A stretch of 64,000 nucleotides of DNA from Gerris lacustris (GCA_951217055.1 OX578277.1:107574514-107638513), one strand, 5' to 3'. Counted from the stretch's first letter, positions 11,406 to 23,200 are shown. Notes: generated by a model not told the origin, from the sequence alone. Program-made: numbers and translations.

Positions 11406-11739
11406 GTATTATTGACTTTATCCTGGTTCAATTGATAATTTTTCGACTGGTTTACGGTTTCCACAGTAAACTTACATACTTTTACTATGAACATACATAG
11501 ATTTTAAATGCGGATGTTCATAATTCCTCTTGCATATTATTTATTTTTACATCGGGAAGTCAACCCTGTATATTCGTATTTTATATTTAGTATAAATAAC
11601 ATTGTTAGTTTTTACTCTATTTTCTGATTTGGTTTGCAAAATGTACTGTATTAGTAACTGCAATATTCTTTTAATGATTTACTTCGTCATAGTAAAGGTA
11701 ATATATTTCACTAATTGCAATTTTTTCTTTTTGTTTCAG

Positions 11740-12132
11740 TTCGTCGTAGCTTGCGCCGTGGCTGTAGCCATGTGCGAGGAGGAGAACAAGGAAAGAAGCA
11801 AGAAGAACGTAGCTGTAGGTGCCTACCCCTACTCCTACAACAACTACGCTTATCCTTACTCTTCCAACTACGCTCTACCCTACTCCGGTAACTACGCTTA
11901 CCACCAGAAGGCTTACTACCCTCAGTCTTACTACAACAACTACGCTTACCCTTCTACCTACACCTACCCCCAATACAACATGGCTAGGTCCTACGTACAG
12001 CCCGCCCTCAGCTACGCTCACCAGCCTTACAACACCTTCAACTACGCTAGGAACTACGCTTCCTACCCTTACAGCTATGGATCCACATACGGCCACGCTT
12101 ATGGAGCCAACCACTTCGGTCTTGCTTACTAA
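11740..12132 (+). CDS. Cuticular-type Tyr/Asn-rich secreted protein (gene 2, terminal exon)
   Basis: The exon follows a strong acceptor (pyrimidine tract then TTTCAG at 11734-11739) in phase 0 and codes 130 residues. Joined to 2413-2433 the protein is 137 residues. The N-terminus FVVACAVAVAMCEEENKERS supplies the hydrophobic core and cleavage region of a signal peptide. Next comes KKNVAVGAYPYSY, matching KKDVVVGALPYAY of genes 1 and 3. The rest is Tyr/Asn/Ala/Pro low complexity with repeated NNYAYP, YPYS and YAY steps and no chitin-binding R&R consensus that I can see. It is about 54 residues longer than the gene 1/3 product. A continuous frame reaches back to an ATG at 11602 across the acceptor. 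I prefer the spliced model because that extension is AT-rich intronic sequence. Role inferred: secreted structural protein of cuticle or another extracellular layer. Confidence 0.85.
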   Translation, partial: FVVACAVAVAMCEEENKERSKKNVAVGAYPYSYNNYAYPYSSNYALPYSGNYAYHQKAYYPQSYYNNYAYPSTYTYPQYNMARSYVQPALSYAHQPYNTFNYARNYASYPYSYGSTYGHAYGANHFGLAY

Positions 12133-12214
12133 GTACCTAACTCCATCCGTCTTCATCACCATTTAAACCATTATCACTGTCCATATCTAATTTTATATAA
12201 AAAAAAAAGTTCCT

Positions 12215-12220
12215 AATAAA
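12215..12220 (+). promoter_or_regulatory. Poly(A) signal of gene 2
   Basis: AATAAA is 83 bases after the gene 2 stop codon. Confidence 0.5.
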
Positions 12221-12529
12221 AGTCAATCTCAGTAAAGAGAAATAGTTAAATTTCCATTATTATTCCAAATCCTGTATTAATGATAAGATTTGTTTAGCCT
12301 TTTCATTGGACACTAGAACCTTAACTTATCATAGCCATCATCTTGATAAGCCATCAGAAACTATCGGTGATAAGAAATATCATAGATACAGTACCGTACT
12401 GGAATTAAAAAACTTCAGTTTACTACAAATTCGGAAGTTCTTCTACCCTTACTTACACGATAAAATACACATGGAACTATATTTAATTTTAGAAAAAAAA
12501 TTATGAAAAAAGACCTTTAGCTTGGTCAT

Positions 12530-13240
12530 GTACGAATCATGGTCGAGATAAATTCATTGGCAGACAGGCCGAGAGACCGAATGACAGACATGGAACCAAA
12601 AATGTTCCCTGACGTTTGAAACAGATTTCTATCTTGGAATATTTAAAATCGGAAACATGTATAATATTTTTGTTCTTTAGGACGATCACATAGCTTCCAA
12701 TGCCTTCGGTAAGCTCGGAAGCAAATATAAACTGCTAATAATTTGTGTGGTACAGAGCTTCACGTATTTTATTGATTTTCTGCTTTTGCAAGCCATGAAT
12801 GTCTATTTTATTTGTTTCCCCCGTTTTTTTAATCTGTCAAAATTGTTTTGATATCTTACATGACTTAGTATCAATTTCGAAAAAATTAAAGAGCGCTGCC
12901 GGTTAAAATTAATCTGGGGCTATCTACGGGTTACTTTTGATAAACTATAAATGTTTCATACAAATCAGATAAGCTCTTTTGAAGATATAGGTGAAAATAA
13001 ATATATGTTTGTGGTGCACATGTGGAAGAGAAACAAATGAGCGCAGAAAGCTGAAACTTATATGGGGCCAACAGCGGGCTAATTATGACCTATCATACAA
13101 ATTTCATTAAAATCGGATGCGTAGATTTTAAGAAATGTTGGTTGCGACAATAATAAGCGACAGACCGACAGACACGGAACCAAAAATGTACCCTGATGTC
13201 TGAAACGGATTTCTGTCTTGGATTTTTTGAAATCGTAGTC
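12530..13240 (+). repeat. Repeat family B: end fragment followed by a longer copy
   Basis: 12530-12725 is the tail of a B copy (GACAGACATGGAACC, GTTTGAAACAGATTTC, TCCAATGCCTTCGGTAAG). 12745-13240 is a second, longer copy in the same direction, from GTGTGGTACAGAGCTTC to GGATTTCTGTCTTGGA. Non-coding. Confidence 0.7.
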
Positions 13241-13289
13241 ATTAGTTATTTATGTTACAAGGCAGCAAAATTCCATTTTGCTGACAAGT

Positions 13290-13500
13290 TTTCAAGTTTC
13301 AGTTCCGAGCCGAAGGTGAGGATAGGCTAAACAAATTTACTGCAGAGGCGAGGCCGAATCAGGAAAATATATATTACCTGCCAAGGTGTAACCGAAGAGG
13401 TAATCTTTAAACGAGTCAGGGGTGTTTTCTTTGCTGCATAGTTACATACAATATTTTATCTACTAACGGCAGGAAAATCACACTAATTATTATATTCTCT
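13290..13500 (+). repeat. Diverged G-like repeat
   Basis: Contains GAGCCGAAGGTGAGGAT, GAGGCGAGGCCGAATCAGG and TTACATACAATATTTTATCT, in the order seen in family G, but with many substitutions. Probably an old copy. Confidence 0.4.
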
Positions 13501-13680
13501 TTTTAATATATAAAAGATTTAAAGAAATGAAAGTTGTAAAAAAAAAACGAAAGTTTGAGTTATCAAGTTATAACAAAACAAATTCAGTGTTGCCACTTTT
13601 TTATTATACTACAGCTGCTTTTTATCTGGATTTTTATACATTTTTACTGTAAAATAACAAAATTTGTTTTATTACTATAT

Positions 13681-16204
13681 AGTCCAGTCAAATTACACAT
13701 TGACAAAGAGAAAATTATTAACAGGACGGGAACAGTTGGAAATGGTAAAGTGGCGTATAATAAACGTAAAAAAATTAAATGCGTTAGCAGGGGTGTTGCG
13801 GTATGGATTTTAGGGGGGTGAAAAGGGGTGAATTGGGTATTATTGCGATTTCCGGCGAATGTTGACGTCGGAGAGAAAAGTGTGCGAAATAAAAGTTGTA
13901 GATCATAAAAAAATCTACAACTTTTGTATTTAGGATTTTTTCACATAACCTCAAAATAATCGAGAAAAATGCGAAAAACTGTGTTTTTCGTTTTTTATTT
14001 TTTATTTTCTCAAAAATAATTTTTTTTTTATGAAAAATGGTGAAAGTATACCTTTTTGAGTCTTAAATGTACACAAAATTTTCCCAATAAAAAAATTCAG
14101 AATTTTCCGAGATAATCACGTTTTTCGCCCAAATACAATATTTTTCAAATGAAATTTGTCCTTCAGGAAATTATCGCAAAGACTTCTTTGAGGTCTCATT
14201 TTTTTCGTTTTGACTTATACTTTTTGGTAAAAAAAAAAAAAATAGTCCCCATTTAAAAACATGCTCAAAAATGAGAAAAATCAAAAAATGACTTTTGTAA
14301 CAATCAATTTTTTAGTAAAAGTTGATAATTTGTTGAAATTTTTAAGTAATATTTAAAAACTGGTTACACCATTGAATTCTACAGAAAAAAATACAAAAGA
14401 CCCTGCGTTTCATTATTTCATCATAAACTTTAGTTTTTAACAATATTGCCATCAACATTTAAGTAGAATAATGATAATTCATTTATAGTCCAATCAATAA
14501 AGACATTGTAGAGTGGATGAAATATGTTACAGTATTGAACGTCAGAGCTTTGTTAGGGCTAGTTAGGAGGTAAACATACTAAATGTCCCCACCCCTGGGG
14601 GTGAGCTTAGGGTGGGAGGGGGGGTTAAAAGGTCCCAAAATTGGGTTTTTCGAGTATATCTCGAAAACGGTGGACTCAAGAAAAATATGTTACGACTAAA
14701 AATTAAAGCTGATTCAATTTCCTATAAAATTGTATCTATACATATTTGTCGAAATTCCAACGGTTTTCGAGATACACGAAATTTTATTAACATTAAAAGT
14801 TACTTTTATAGCTATTAAAACACTATTTTTATAATTTAAGAATTTTTCCATCCATGAATCTCGCAAACTATTCCTTCTAGAGAACAATTTAAGAGAACCT
14901 TTTTAGGGTCCGTAGGCAAAACCAAGGACCCTTATATTTTTTTGTAAGTAATTTTATGTCGTTAAATTTGGTACAAATACTCTTTTTCGCTAGAGTCTGT
15001 GGTTTTCGAGTTATTCAAGAAAAACGTGAAAAAGTATCCTTTAAGAGCCCTCCTGAGGCAAAAATGATATTTTTCGAAAATTATCAATTTTAAATTTCGT
15101 GTATCTCGAAAACCGTTGGAATTTCGACAAATATGTATAGATACAATTTTATAGGAAATTGAATCAGCTTTAATTTTTAGTCGTAACATATTTTTCTTGA
15201 GTCCACCGTTTTCGAGATATACTCGAAAAACCCAATTTTGGGACCTTTTAACCCCCCCTCCCACCCTAAGCTCACCCCCAGGGGTGGGGACATTTAGTAT
15301 GTTTACCTCCTAACTAGCCCTAACAAAGCTCTGACGTTCAATACTGTAACATATTTCATCCACTCTACAATGTCTTTATTGATTGGACTATAAATGAATT
15401 ATCATTATTCTACTTAAATGTTGATGGCAATATTGTTAAAAACTAAAGTTTATGATGAAATAATGAAACGCAGGGTCTTTTGTATTTTTTTCTGTAGAAT
15501 TCAATGGTGTAACCAGTTTTTAAATATTACTTAAAAATTTCAACAAATTATCAACTTTTACTAAAAAATTGATTGTTACAAAAGTCATTTTTTGATTTTT
15601 CTCATTTTTGAGCATGTTTTTAAATGGGGACTATTTTTTTTTTTTTTACCAAAAAGTATAAGTCAAAACGAAAAAAATGAGACCTCAAAGAAGTCTTTGC
15701 GATAATTTCCTGAAGGACAAATTTCATTTGAAAAATATTGTATTTGGGCGAAAAACGTGATTATCTCGGAAAATTCTGAATTTTTTTATTGGGAAAATTT
15801 TGTGTACATTTAAGACTCAAAAAGGTATACTTTCACCATTTTTCATAAAAAAAAAATTATTTTTGAGAAAATAAAAAATAAAAAACGAAAAACACAGTTT
15901 TTCGCATTTTTCTCGATTATTTTGAGGTTATGTGAAAAAATCCTAAATACAAAAGTTGTAGATTTTTTTATGATCTACAACTTTTATTTCGCACACTTTT
16001 CTCTCCGACGTCAACATTCGCCGGAAATCGCAATAATACCCAATTCACCCCTTTTCACCCCCCTAAAATCCATACCGCAACACCCCTGCTAACGCATTTA
16101 ATTTTTTTACGTTTATTATACGCCACTTTACCATTTCCAACTGTTCCCGTCCTGTTAATAATTTTCTCTTTTTTTGCCTCAAAATAAGTTAATTCGACTG
16201 GACT
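13681..16204. mobile_element. 2.5-kb palindromic element with ~1.08-kb inverted arms
   Basis: The left arm (about 13704-14784) and right arm (about 15092-16170) are reverse complements with no difference that I found by eye. A 307-base unique spacer (14785-15091) separates them. The outer tips match over AGTCCAGTC (13681-13689) and GACTGGACT (16196-16204), with some divergence just inside. Flanking bases are CTATAT and ATATAA, so a short TA-type target duplication is possible but ambiguous. Short frames in both arms encode the same peptide start (MGGGVKRSQNWVF) merely because of the symmetry. Known elements with very long terminal inverted repeats include foldback elements and Polinton/Maverick types, but no gene of either is present. 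It is treated as an unclassified non-autonomous foldback. Confidence 0.85.
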
Positions 16205-17345
16205 ATATAATTATTAACGTAATTAAAAAAAAAAAAAAAAATTAGCAGAATACTACGCTTAAATTTATAAAAATAAACAATGTGGGAGAGTTCATAACCT
16301 GCGGTGTAGTAACCTTTTAGTAGTAAAATTTCCTTGAAATGTTGCAGCCTGTTTCTTATTTTGCTGTTACTTTGACTTTTGCTAACACTTTGATATTTTG
16401 CTGACACTTTATTATTTTGCTGCGTGTTTTTTTTTTGACATGTTACAAAAGAATCAAGAAAAATGACATTTTGCAGATTGATAACAGTACACAATACACA
16501 ATTACAATTACAGTAACAATGCTTAATTTTGCTGCCGTGAGTAGATAAAAAATATTTTCACGTTCTTCAGAACGATCACGTAACTTCCACTCAACTTGAC
16601 ACTTTAATTTATGTAAAAAATCCATACAATTTTGACAGATTAAAAAAAAACGGGGGAAACAATTAGGCACAATAATGGCTTGTAACACTATAGAATCAAT
16701 AAAAGTAAGAAGCTATGTGCCACACCAATTGGCAGTATATTTTTATAATGTAACTTTAGTTCTTCCAAAATTAGTAGTGATAAACGAAAGCCGCTTTGAT
16801 AAATAAAAAAGTATTATTTTCCGAGGAGAGACTGTTTCTTTTTATGTTTGATTCCGTGTTATCTGTATGTCACACAATTTTTTCGATCCAACACATCTTA
16901 AAAACTAAACATATGATTTTATTGAAATTTTGATGGTAGGCCATAATTAGCCCATTGCTGATCCCATATAAGTTTTAACCTTCTGCGCTCATCTATTTCT
17001 CTTCCACATGCGCACAAACATACATTGATTTACACCTATATCATAAAAAGCCGCATCTGATTTTTATCAAATTTAGATGGTTTGTTGAAAGTAGCCTGCA
17101 AATAGCCCCAAGTTAATTTATATCGTCTGCGCTCCTTAAAAATGCTGATATATGCTTATGCTTTATATTATATATATTTATGCATTAATTCATTTAAAAA
17201 TTTAAAATAACTTTAACAAATTAAAAAAACAGGGAAAACAATAACACAAATTATTCAATAATGCCTTGTAAAAGCATAAAATCAATATCGTACTTGATAG
17301 GATGCAGGTAAGCTATGCACCACACTAATTGGCAGTCTATTCTTT
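16205..17345 (-). repeat. Family B fragments upstream of gene 3
   Basis: Two reverse-oriented B fragments. One at about 16555-16740 carries the GTTCTTCAGAACGATCACGT and GAAGCTATGTGCCACACC ends with the middle deleted. One at about 16845-17345 carries GGCCATAATTAGCCCATTG, AAATAGCCCCAAGTTAATTT and CTATGCACCACACTAATTGG. No gene seen. Confidence 0.6.
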
Positions 17346-17655
17346 ATTTTATAGCTATACCTTACGAACAAAGCTTAAACATGTTGCATGAAAGAGAGTA
17401 AAATAGATACATTAACAACTAACCGCAAACAAGGTGCACAGAACGAAACATAGAATACAATTTTATTATAATACAATATTTGTTATTAGCTAAAATAATC
17501 TGTATTATATATGTTACATGAAGGATGTAATAACATGAACAGCTTTAACAAGGATCAAGGAGTGTTCATTCAAGTCCTGCTTCATTTTCGTTTATTTTTT
17601 GAACTTCTTCGGAGGAGGTACCACGCCCCGCGGTATGTAAAGTATAGATACAGAG
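17346..17655. other. Upstream region of gene 3
   Basis: Nothing repetitive was recognised. This unique stretch directly upstream of the TATA box is where any proximal enhancer of gene 3 would lie. It includes GGAGGAGGTACCACGCCCCG (about 17610-17629), a GC-rich patch in an AT-rich context. Confidence 0.35.
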
Positions 17656-17660
17656 GGAGG

Positions 17661-17700
17661 TATATATAGAGCTGGGTAAGCAACCTGTACTAAGTCAGTT
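17661..17700 (+). promoter_or_regulatory. Core promoter of gene 3: TATA box and initiator
   Basis: TATATATAGA at 17661 is followed about 34 bases later by TCAGTT (17695-17700), a good arthropod initiator. The string TAAGTCAGTTCTTG around it (17691-17704) recurs exactly at the gene 4 promoter (37870-37883). The ATG follows about 33 bases after the presumed start. Confidence 0.75.
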
Positions 17701-17729
17701 CTTGTACTAACTCACTACAATCAACTACA

Positions 17730-17750
17730 ATGGCATCTCTCAGAACTCTT
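17730..17750 (+). CDS. Gene 3, first coding exon (MASLRTL)
   Basis: ATG and six codons, then a consensus GTAAGT donor at 17751, phase 0. Length and phase equal the first exons of genes 2 and 4. The proposed partner is the exon ending at 23394, whose acceptor and first 13 codons would fall in the N gap at about 23164. The resulting protein would be about 83 residues. The intron would be about 5.4 kb and contains a 44-bp minisatellite. The pairing is by order, strand and phase; no transcript evidence is available here. Confidence 0.7.
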
Positions 17751-18183
17751 GTAAGTATAAAAACAAAGTATCTTAGATCACAAATAAATTTAAAATTTAA
17801 AATTATTTAAAGTTTTAATATATAGCATAAACCTTTGATGAACGTAAGAAAAATAAATATGAAATATTTTTTCTTGTCCTGAATAAATCTTTTTAAAAAA
17901 TCCTCCCGTGAATAGTTTAATCAAAAGAAATGATTGTCTCTATTCATTGCTCAAATTTGCCTTTCTACAAAAACTTTTGAATATTTGATCATTTATTAAT
18001 AATATATTAAATGTATTTTCTAAACTGTCACTCCACTTGGCATCAGTAGATTCCATTTTAACTATTAAATTAAATATTCTTTGCATTTCTGATAAACTTA
18101 CAATATATAATCTAGGAGGATTCGGATCTAAGGAGAATTGGTATAATATATTACTTATAACATAAAGGAGTCCATAAGTCCAT

Positions 18184-19340
18184 ACCGACCTATATACATA
18201 CTTCATATTGAAGTAGTTCATACCGTCCTATAACAACACATTGTCTTCATATTAAATTAGTTCATATCGTCCTATAACAACACACTGTCTTCATATTAAA
18301 TTAGTTTATATCGTCCTATAGCAACACAATGTCTTCATATTAAATTAATTCATACCGTCCTATAACAACACAATGTCTTCATATTAAATTAATTCATATC
18401 GTCCTATAACAACACAGTCTTCATATTAAATTAGTTCATACCGTCCTATAACAACACAATGTCTTCATATTAAATTAGTTTATATCGTCCTATAACAACA
18501 CAATGTCTTCATATTAAATTAATTCATATCGTCCTATAACAACACACTGTCTTCATATTAAATTAGTTCATACCGTCCTATAACAACACAATGTCTTCAT
18601 ATTAAATTAGTTCATATCGTCCTATAACAACACAATGTCTTCATATTAAATTAGTTCATATCGTCCTATAACAACACAATGTCTTCATATTAAATTAGTT
18701 CATACCGTCCTATAACAACACAATGTCTTCATATTAAATTAGTTCATACCGTCCTATAACAACACAATGTCTTCATATTAAATTAGTTTATATCGTCCTA
18801 TAACAACACAATGTCTTCATATTAAATTAGTTCATATCGTCCTATAACAACACAATGTCTTCAAATTAAATTTGTTCATATTGTCCTATAACAACACAAT
18901 ATCTTCATATTAATGTAGTTCATACCGTCCTATAACAACACAATGTCTTCATATTAAATTAGTTCATATCGTCCTATAACAACAATGTCTTCAAATTAAA
19001 TTTGTTCATATTGTCCTATAACAACACAATATCTTCATATTAACGTAGTTCATACCGTCCTATAACAACACAATGTCTTCATATTAAATTAGTTTATATC
19101 TTCCTATAACAACACAATGTCTTCATATTAAATTAGTTCATATCGTCTTATAACAACACAATGTCTTCATATTAACTTAGTTCATACCGTCCTATAACAC
19201 AATGTGTTCATATAACGTCCTATTATACCATTACGTATCTTATATTAGCAAAGATCATATCGTCCTATAACACAATTTTTTCATATTAATTTGGTTCATA
19301 ACGTCCTATACCACAACGTACATCATTTTGATGTCATATA
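18184..19340. repeat. 44-bp minisatellite, about 23 units plus degenerate tail
   Basis: The unit is about GTCTTCATATTAAATTAGTT then CATACCGTCC then TATAACAACACAAT. The main variant positions are CATACC/CATATC/TATATC and the last bases of the ACAACACAATGT block. From about 19190 the array decays. It lies inside the gene 3 intron, about 430 bases after the donor. Confidence 0.9.
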
Positions 19341-20597
19341 ACACAATGTACTTCATATTAATGTAGTTGGCATATCATCTTATAATAGCCTACAATTATT
19401 GACTATATCGAACGTTATATTATTAATTATTACTATAACAACGTACTTATCCTCACACCACGCTGTAAATGATTAGCCTTGTTTCCAAAATTATTGGTTC
19501 CAATTAAGTCTTATTGGAAAGAAATTATGGTATTTTTAAGATGTAGCATCAATGTAATCAACAAAATTATAAAATTAACTATATAAATAGATTAGTGTAA
19601 AGTAATTTGGTGCACATACTTCTCACTGTTACGTAGTTAACTTTATTATAACTTTAATAGGTTAAAATTTAATTATTTGGTTTAACTGTATAGATTGTAT
19701 TAAATGATATCCGTGGTGCAGGAGCACGTTGTAGGCATAGGCTTAAAATAAGACTTGTACAATTTTAAATAGTTAAATTTGTTGATACAATTTGTCCTTA
19801 AAAGTATCAGGGAAGGTCAGGATGAATGGCTTTATATTGTGGTTATGAAGTAAATGATAATAATCAATTTACAAAGTTACGAATGCGTTTTTATTTTATA
19901 GATAAAAAAGTTTGACCCTGTATTTACTCCGAAGCATAATAATTATAATAATCATTTAATATAACCTTATTAACCTAAATTAACTTTAAAATATCGACTA
20001 ATTAACTGTGATGTAACCACTCTCAATGAACTCTAAACTATCGACACTAAATTAACTATTACTAAATTACCACTCTAAATTAACTAAAAAGAAAAACAAA
20101 ATCTGTACTTTGACGTGGCCGACATATTATTATTCAGTCTTATTAATTATGTCACTCTTTCAACTGTACAAACCACATATAGCTTTTATACAGTATTCAA
20201 TTAATTAAAATTAGTAATTAATATAGAAATTAAAAACTCACAAATAACCAGTGGCAATTGTTTTTCAATGTTGACTCTCAAATGAGGTATACAATTTGGC
20301 TTACCTGAAAAAATAAAATTATGTTAATACTAACATCAATATCATACAAAAAAAAAAAAAAAAAAATAGCATATACTAAAAAAATATAATAATTAATAAA
20401 AAAGCAAATAATTTTAATCATTAAAAAATTATTAAAACAGATGAACAATATTAGAAATCACAGAAGCCGAGTAGTTAGACTACTCGAAACCATCACAATA
20501 TCCAAGACGATGGTTGAAATCCCAGTGAGGTGAAATTGCATTGAGTAGATGTGTAAAGTGGCCGATAACTTTGGCGTAAATAGAAATAAAAATATTT
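19341..20597. other. Gene 3 intron, unclassified AT-rich sequence
   Basis: No gene or recognised repeat. Contains an A-run at about 20349-20366 and a short GAGTAGTTAGACTACTC palindrome (20469-20485). Confidence 0.4.
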
Positions 20598-21075
20598 TTT
20601 CCTTGGTGGCCTAAAAAACATAGCTGAAATCCATTTTTTTCATTACGTGGACTTAAAAAATCTTTGCATTACTCTATTAAAAATATTCTAAACTCTATTA
20701 AAAATATTTTACCTCTTGGGAGGTAAAACATTTTTTAAATCCTAGTAATAGTTATCAAAAGTGCCGTTTTTAGCACTGCAATCTAGTAGACATGCTTCTT
20801 AGTACGATTAAAATCCACTAGATGTCAATGCGTTTTAGTGCAACCTCTTTAAGGTTTTTTTCTCAAAAACTTAAGTATGCACTAATATTTGTTATAATTA
20901 TATTGATTAATATTTAATGTTTTTTTCATTGACTTTTACCTCGAAAAAAATAGCATATGCTACACAACTGTGAAGTGTTTTTTCTTTACTTTGGCAATAT
21001 TTACTGTCTCGCTTCGCTTGACAGAAAATATAATTGCCGCGGTAATGAAAAAACTCTCTTTACAGCCTAGTAACG
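20598..21075 (+). repeat. Repeat family F copy
   Basis: A diverged copy with the hairpin at 20968-21065. The loop-side stem is damaged (GACAGAAAAT instead of GACAGTAAAT) and the distal arm reads CTCTTTACAG. Older than the copies at 1-802 and 4511-5035. Confidence 0.65.
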
Positions 21076-21190
21076 TAATATACTATTATTAATTCAGCTT
21101 TCACTGTGATTACCTTGCAAGGCTTAGAAGTTCCTTTATTTTACTACTTTCGTCAAATCCCCATACTAATTTTACATTTTTAATGATAAA

Positions 21191-21231
<41 letters not shown>

Positions 21232-22301
21232 TAAAATTATAAATAGTAAGAAATAAACAGAAAACTTTATTTTCTTACTTGAATCTGATACAGTCATAAA
21301 ATAGGTACTTAAACATTTAAACACACAAAAAAATAATAATAGATAATTTAAAGTAACTGTAAAATATAAGAAATAAAAAAAAAATATAACTTGTAATAAA
21401 TGTTCTTTATTACTTTTACCATCTCCTAATAAAGTTTAAAATTCATTTTAAAATTCCAGAGAACTAATGAAACTTTAAAAAATAAATAATTAAAACTAAA
21501 CTGAAAATTAAATTAAGTGTAAATATTTTATTTCTAAAAAACAGAAACCTCTAAAAACATTTAGAAGGAAAAAAACACATTATAATTTAATAATAAGGCG
21601 TTTCTAACTGATATATATTTAGTTTTAAGTGAAATTTAAACAAGTTTTAATTTAATATACTTAAAGATAAATATAATTAATTAAAGATAATTAAAGTTTA
21701 AGATGTACGGTGCTTATCAAAGTTTTGAACAATAACTTTAGAGGGGATGAGGGTTTAACACTAATTCCTTAAATGTTACTTGAATTTTAACTACTTTAAA
21801 CTTATTATTGATTACATGGTAATTAACCTTAAAACTTTAGAGGGCTTTTAATTCTTTTTTTTGATTAGGGGGGGGGGGGGGGATTTCACTGAAAGATATC
21901 GCCTTAAAGAAAAGCTTCTTTGACGGGAAACTATAACAAAATATAATAAAACTGATCAAGACTAATTTGACAATCTTAAATTAATTTAATTTGTTTGTTA
22001 ATTTGAATTAGTAAAACGATCTTAACATCATCCTTGAAGATAATTCCAATAGTGGAAGCAAAAATGTGTTTATTACCGGATATTCTTACTAATTATATTT
22101 TGTGTGAAATAGTTCACACTTTATATTTTTAGCATAACACTCACTTCTATGCATCCTTATGCATTTTATGAAAATAGAAAATGTATGCTTAAATGTAAAT
22201 TAAGATTTGATCGATAGATAAATAGAGATATTGAAGTAAAAACCCGTAACAAAGCAAACACTAGTGTCTCCAAGCCAATTTACAATTATCCTTTAAAAGT
22301 A
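21076..22301. other. Gene 3 intron with homopolymer tracts
   Basis: No gene seen. Holds a 30-base A-run (21197-21226) and a 15-base G-run (21868-21882) in otherwise plain AT-rich sequence. Lengths of such runs are unreliable in assemblies. Confidence 0.5.
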
Positions 22302-23000
22302 ATAATTACAAGATAAAAAGAACTTTTTATACACTACGTTTTTAAATTTTCTGTTGAATCATAATGTAATGTTGACAATATAATTGTCATTGTTATAATA
22401 TAATGTTAGTGAAAAAGAATAGTTCCGAATTTATTAACTTCACAGAAATGACAACCATCGAGCAGAGCTTAAACCTATAAAAGGACAAATCTCTGCACAA
22501 TGGTTCTCGCACCGAATCTAAACCGTGCCATTGTTATGCCCCCGTGTAGGGACAGTAAGAGAAGAAAATGAAAAATGTGTACAAGTAAAGAAGTACAGAT
22601 GCATAAAAATTAAACCGATACCTAGGACACAAGTGTAAACAAACCTGGTTGTCACACGTCAATTATTTAATTTCTTTGTTTACTTTTCCTTTTTCGCTGT
22701 CATTCAATGCTTATCTCTATAATAAAAAATCACAAATTTGAAAACCGTCAAAATGAAGATTGTAAATATGATGGGACATGTCAAAACAAATAAAATAACT
22801 TGCGGATTTTATCCGAACTAACTTTCCATACAGCAAAATGTGCTGAAAACGAATTAAATTCTGCTGAAATTATTGAAATATTGCATTGGCATCGTGTTCT
22901 GGGCTATTCTAAAAGTTTCAAATGTCTAGCTACTCGGGATTAGTTAAAATTCGATTGCAAGATTTGTACTGGACAAACAAACAAGAAAGCAAGCTATTAA
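22302..23000 (-). repeat. Repeat family C copy, reverse, split by a ~350-bp insert
   Basis: The outer parts match family C (compare 39205-39556): ATTACAAGATAAAAAGAACT at the left, and CAGCAAAATGTGCTGAAAAC through CTAGCTACTCGGGATTAGTT and AGATTTGTACTGGACAAAC at the right, cut off by the N gap. Sequence from about 22370 to 22720 has no counterpart in the other C copies and looks inserted. It carries a TATA-like CCTATAAAAGG and an ATG 26 bases later. Confidence 0.6.
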
Positions 23001-23200
23001 NNNNNNNNNNNNNNNNNNNNNNNNNNNNNNNNNNNNNNNNNNNNNNNNNNNNNNNNNNNNNNNNNNNNNNNNNNNNNNNNNNNNNNNNNNNNNNNNNNNN
23101 NNNNNNNNNNNNNNNNNNNNNNNNNNNNNNNNNNNNNNNNNNNNNNNNNNNNNNNNNNNNNNNNNNNNNNNNNNNNNNNNNNNNNNNNNNNNNNNNNNNN
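23001..23200. other. Assembly gap (200 N)
   Basis: Exactly 200 Ns. By alignment to gene 1, the acceptor and the first 13 codons of the gene 3 terminal exon should lie at its right edge. Family C sequence runs into its left edge. The round length may be a placeholder rather than a measured size. Confidence 0.95.

Noticed and set aside
10829..11494. Reverse-strand open frames with KNKSILRYYSTILHFDQ repeats
   Set aside because: They are the 49-bp minisatellite read in rotating phase, with no start context or signal.
11602..11739. Unspliced N-terminal extension of gene 2
   Set aside because: AT-rich, crosses a strong acceptor, and would replace a clean signal peptide formed by splicing.
11819..12166. 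Thr/Pro-rich and Val/Gly-rich frames overlapping gene 2
   Set aside because: Shadows of the Tyr-rich coding exon in other frames.
21868..21882. Poly-G runs (here and at about 29140, 30050, 40311, 51901, 58398) as G-quadruplex signals
   Set aside because: Single long runs of uncertain length; probably slippage or assembly-sensitive homopolymers.
22500..22571. TATA box plus ATG as an alternative first exon of gene 3
   Set aside because: No donor after about seven codons, and the segment looks like an insert in repeat C. The 17730 exon fits the family better.
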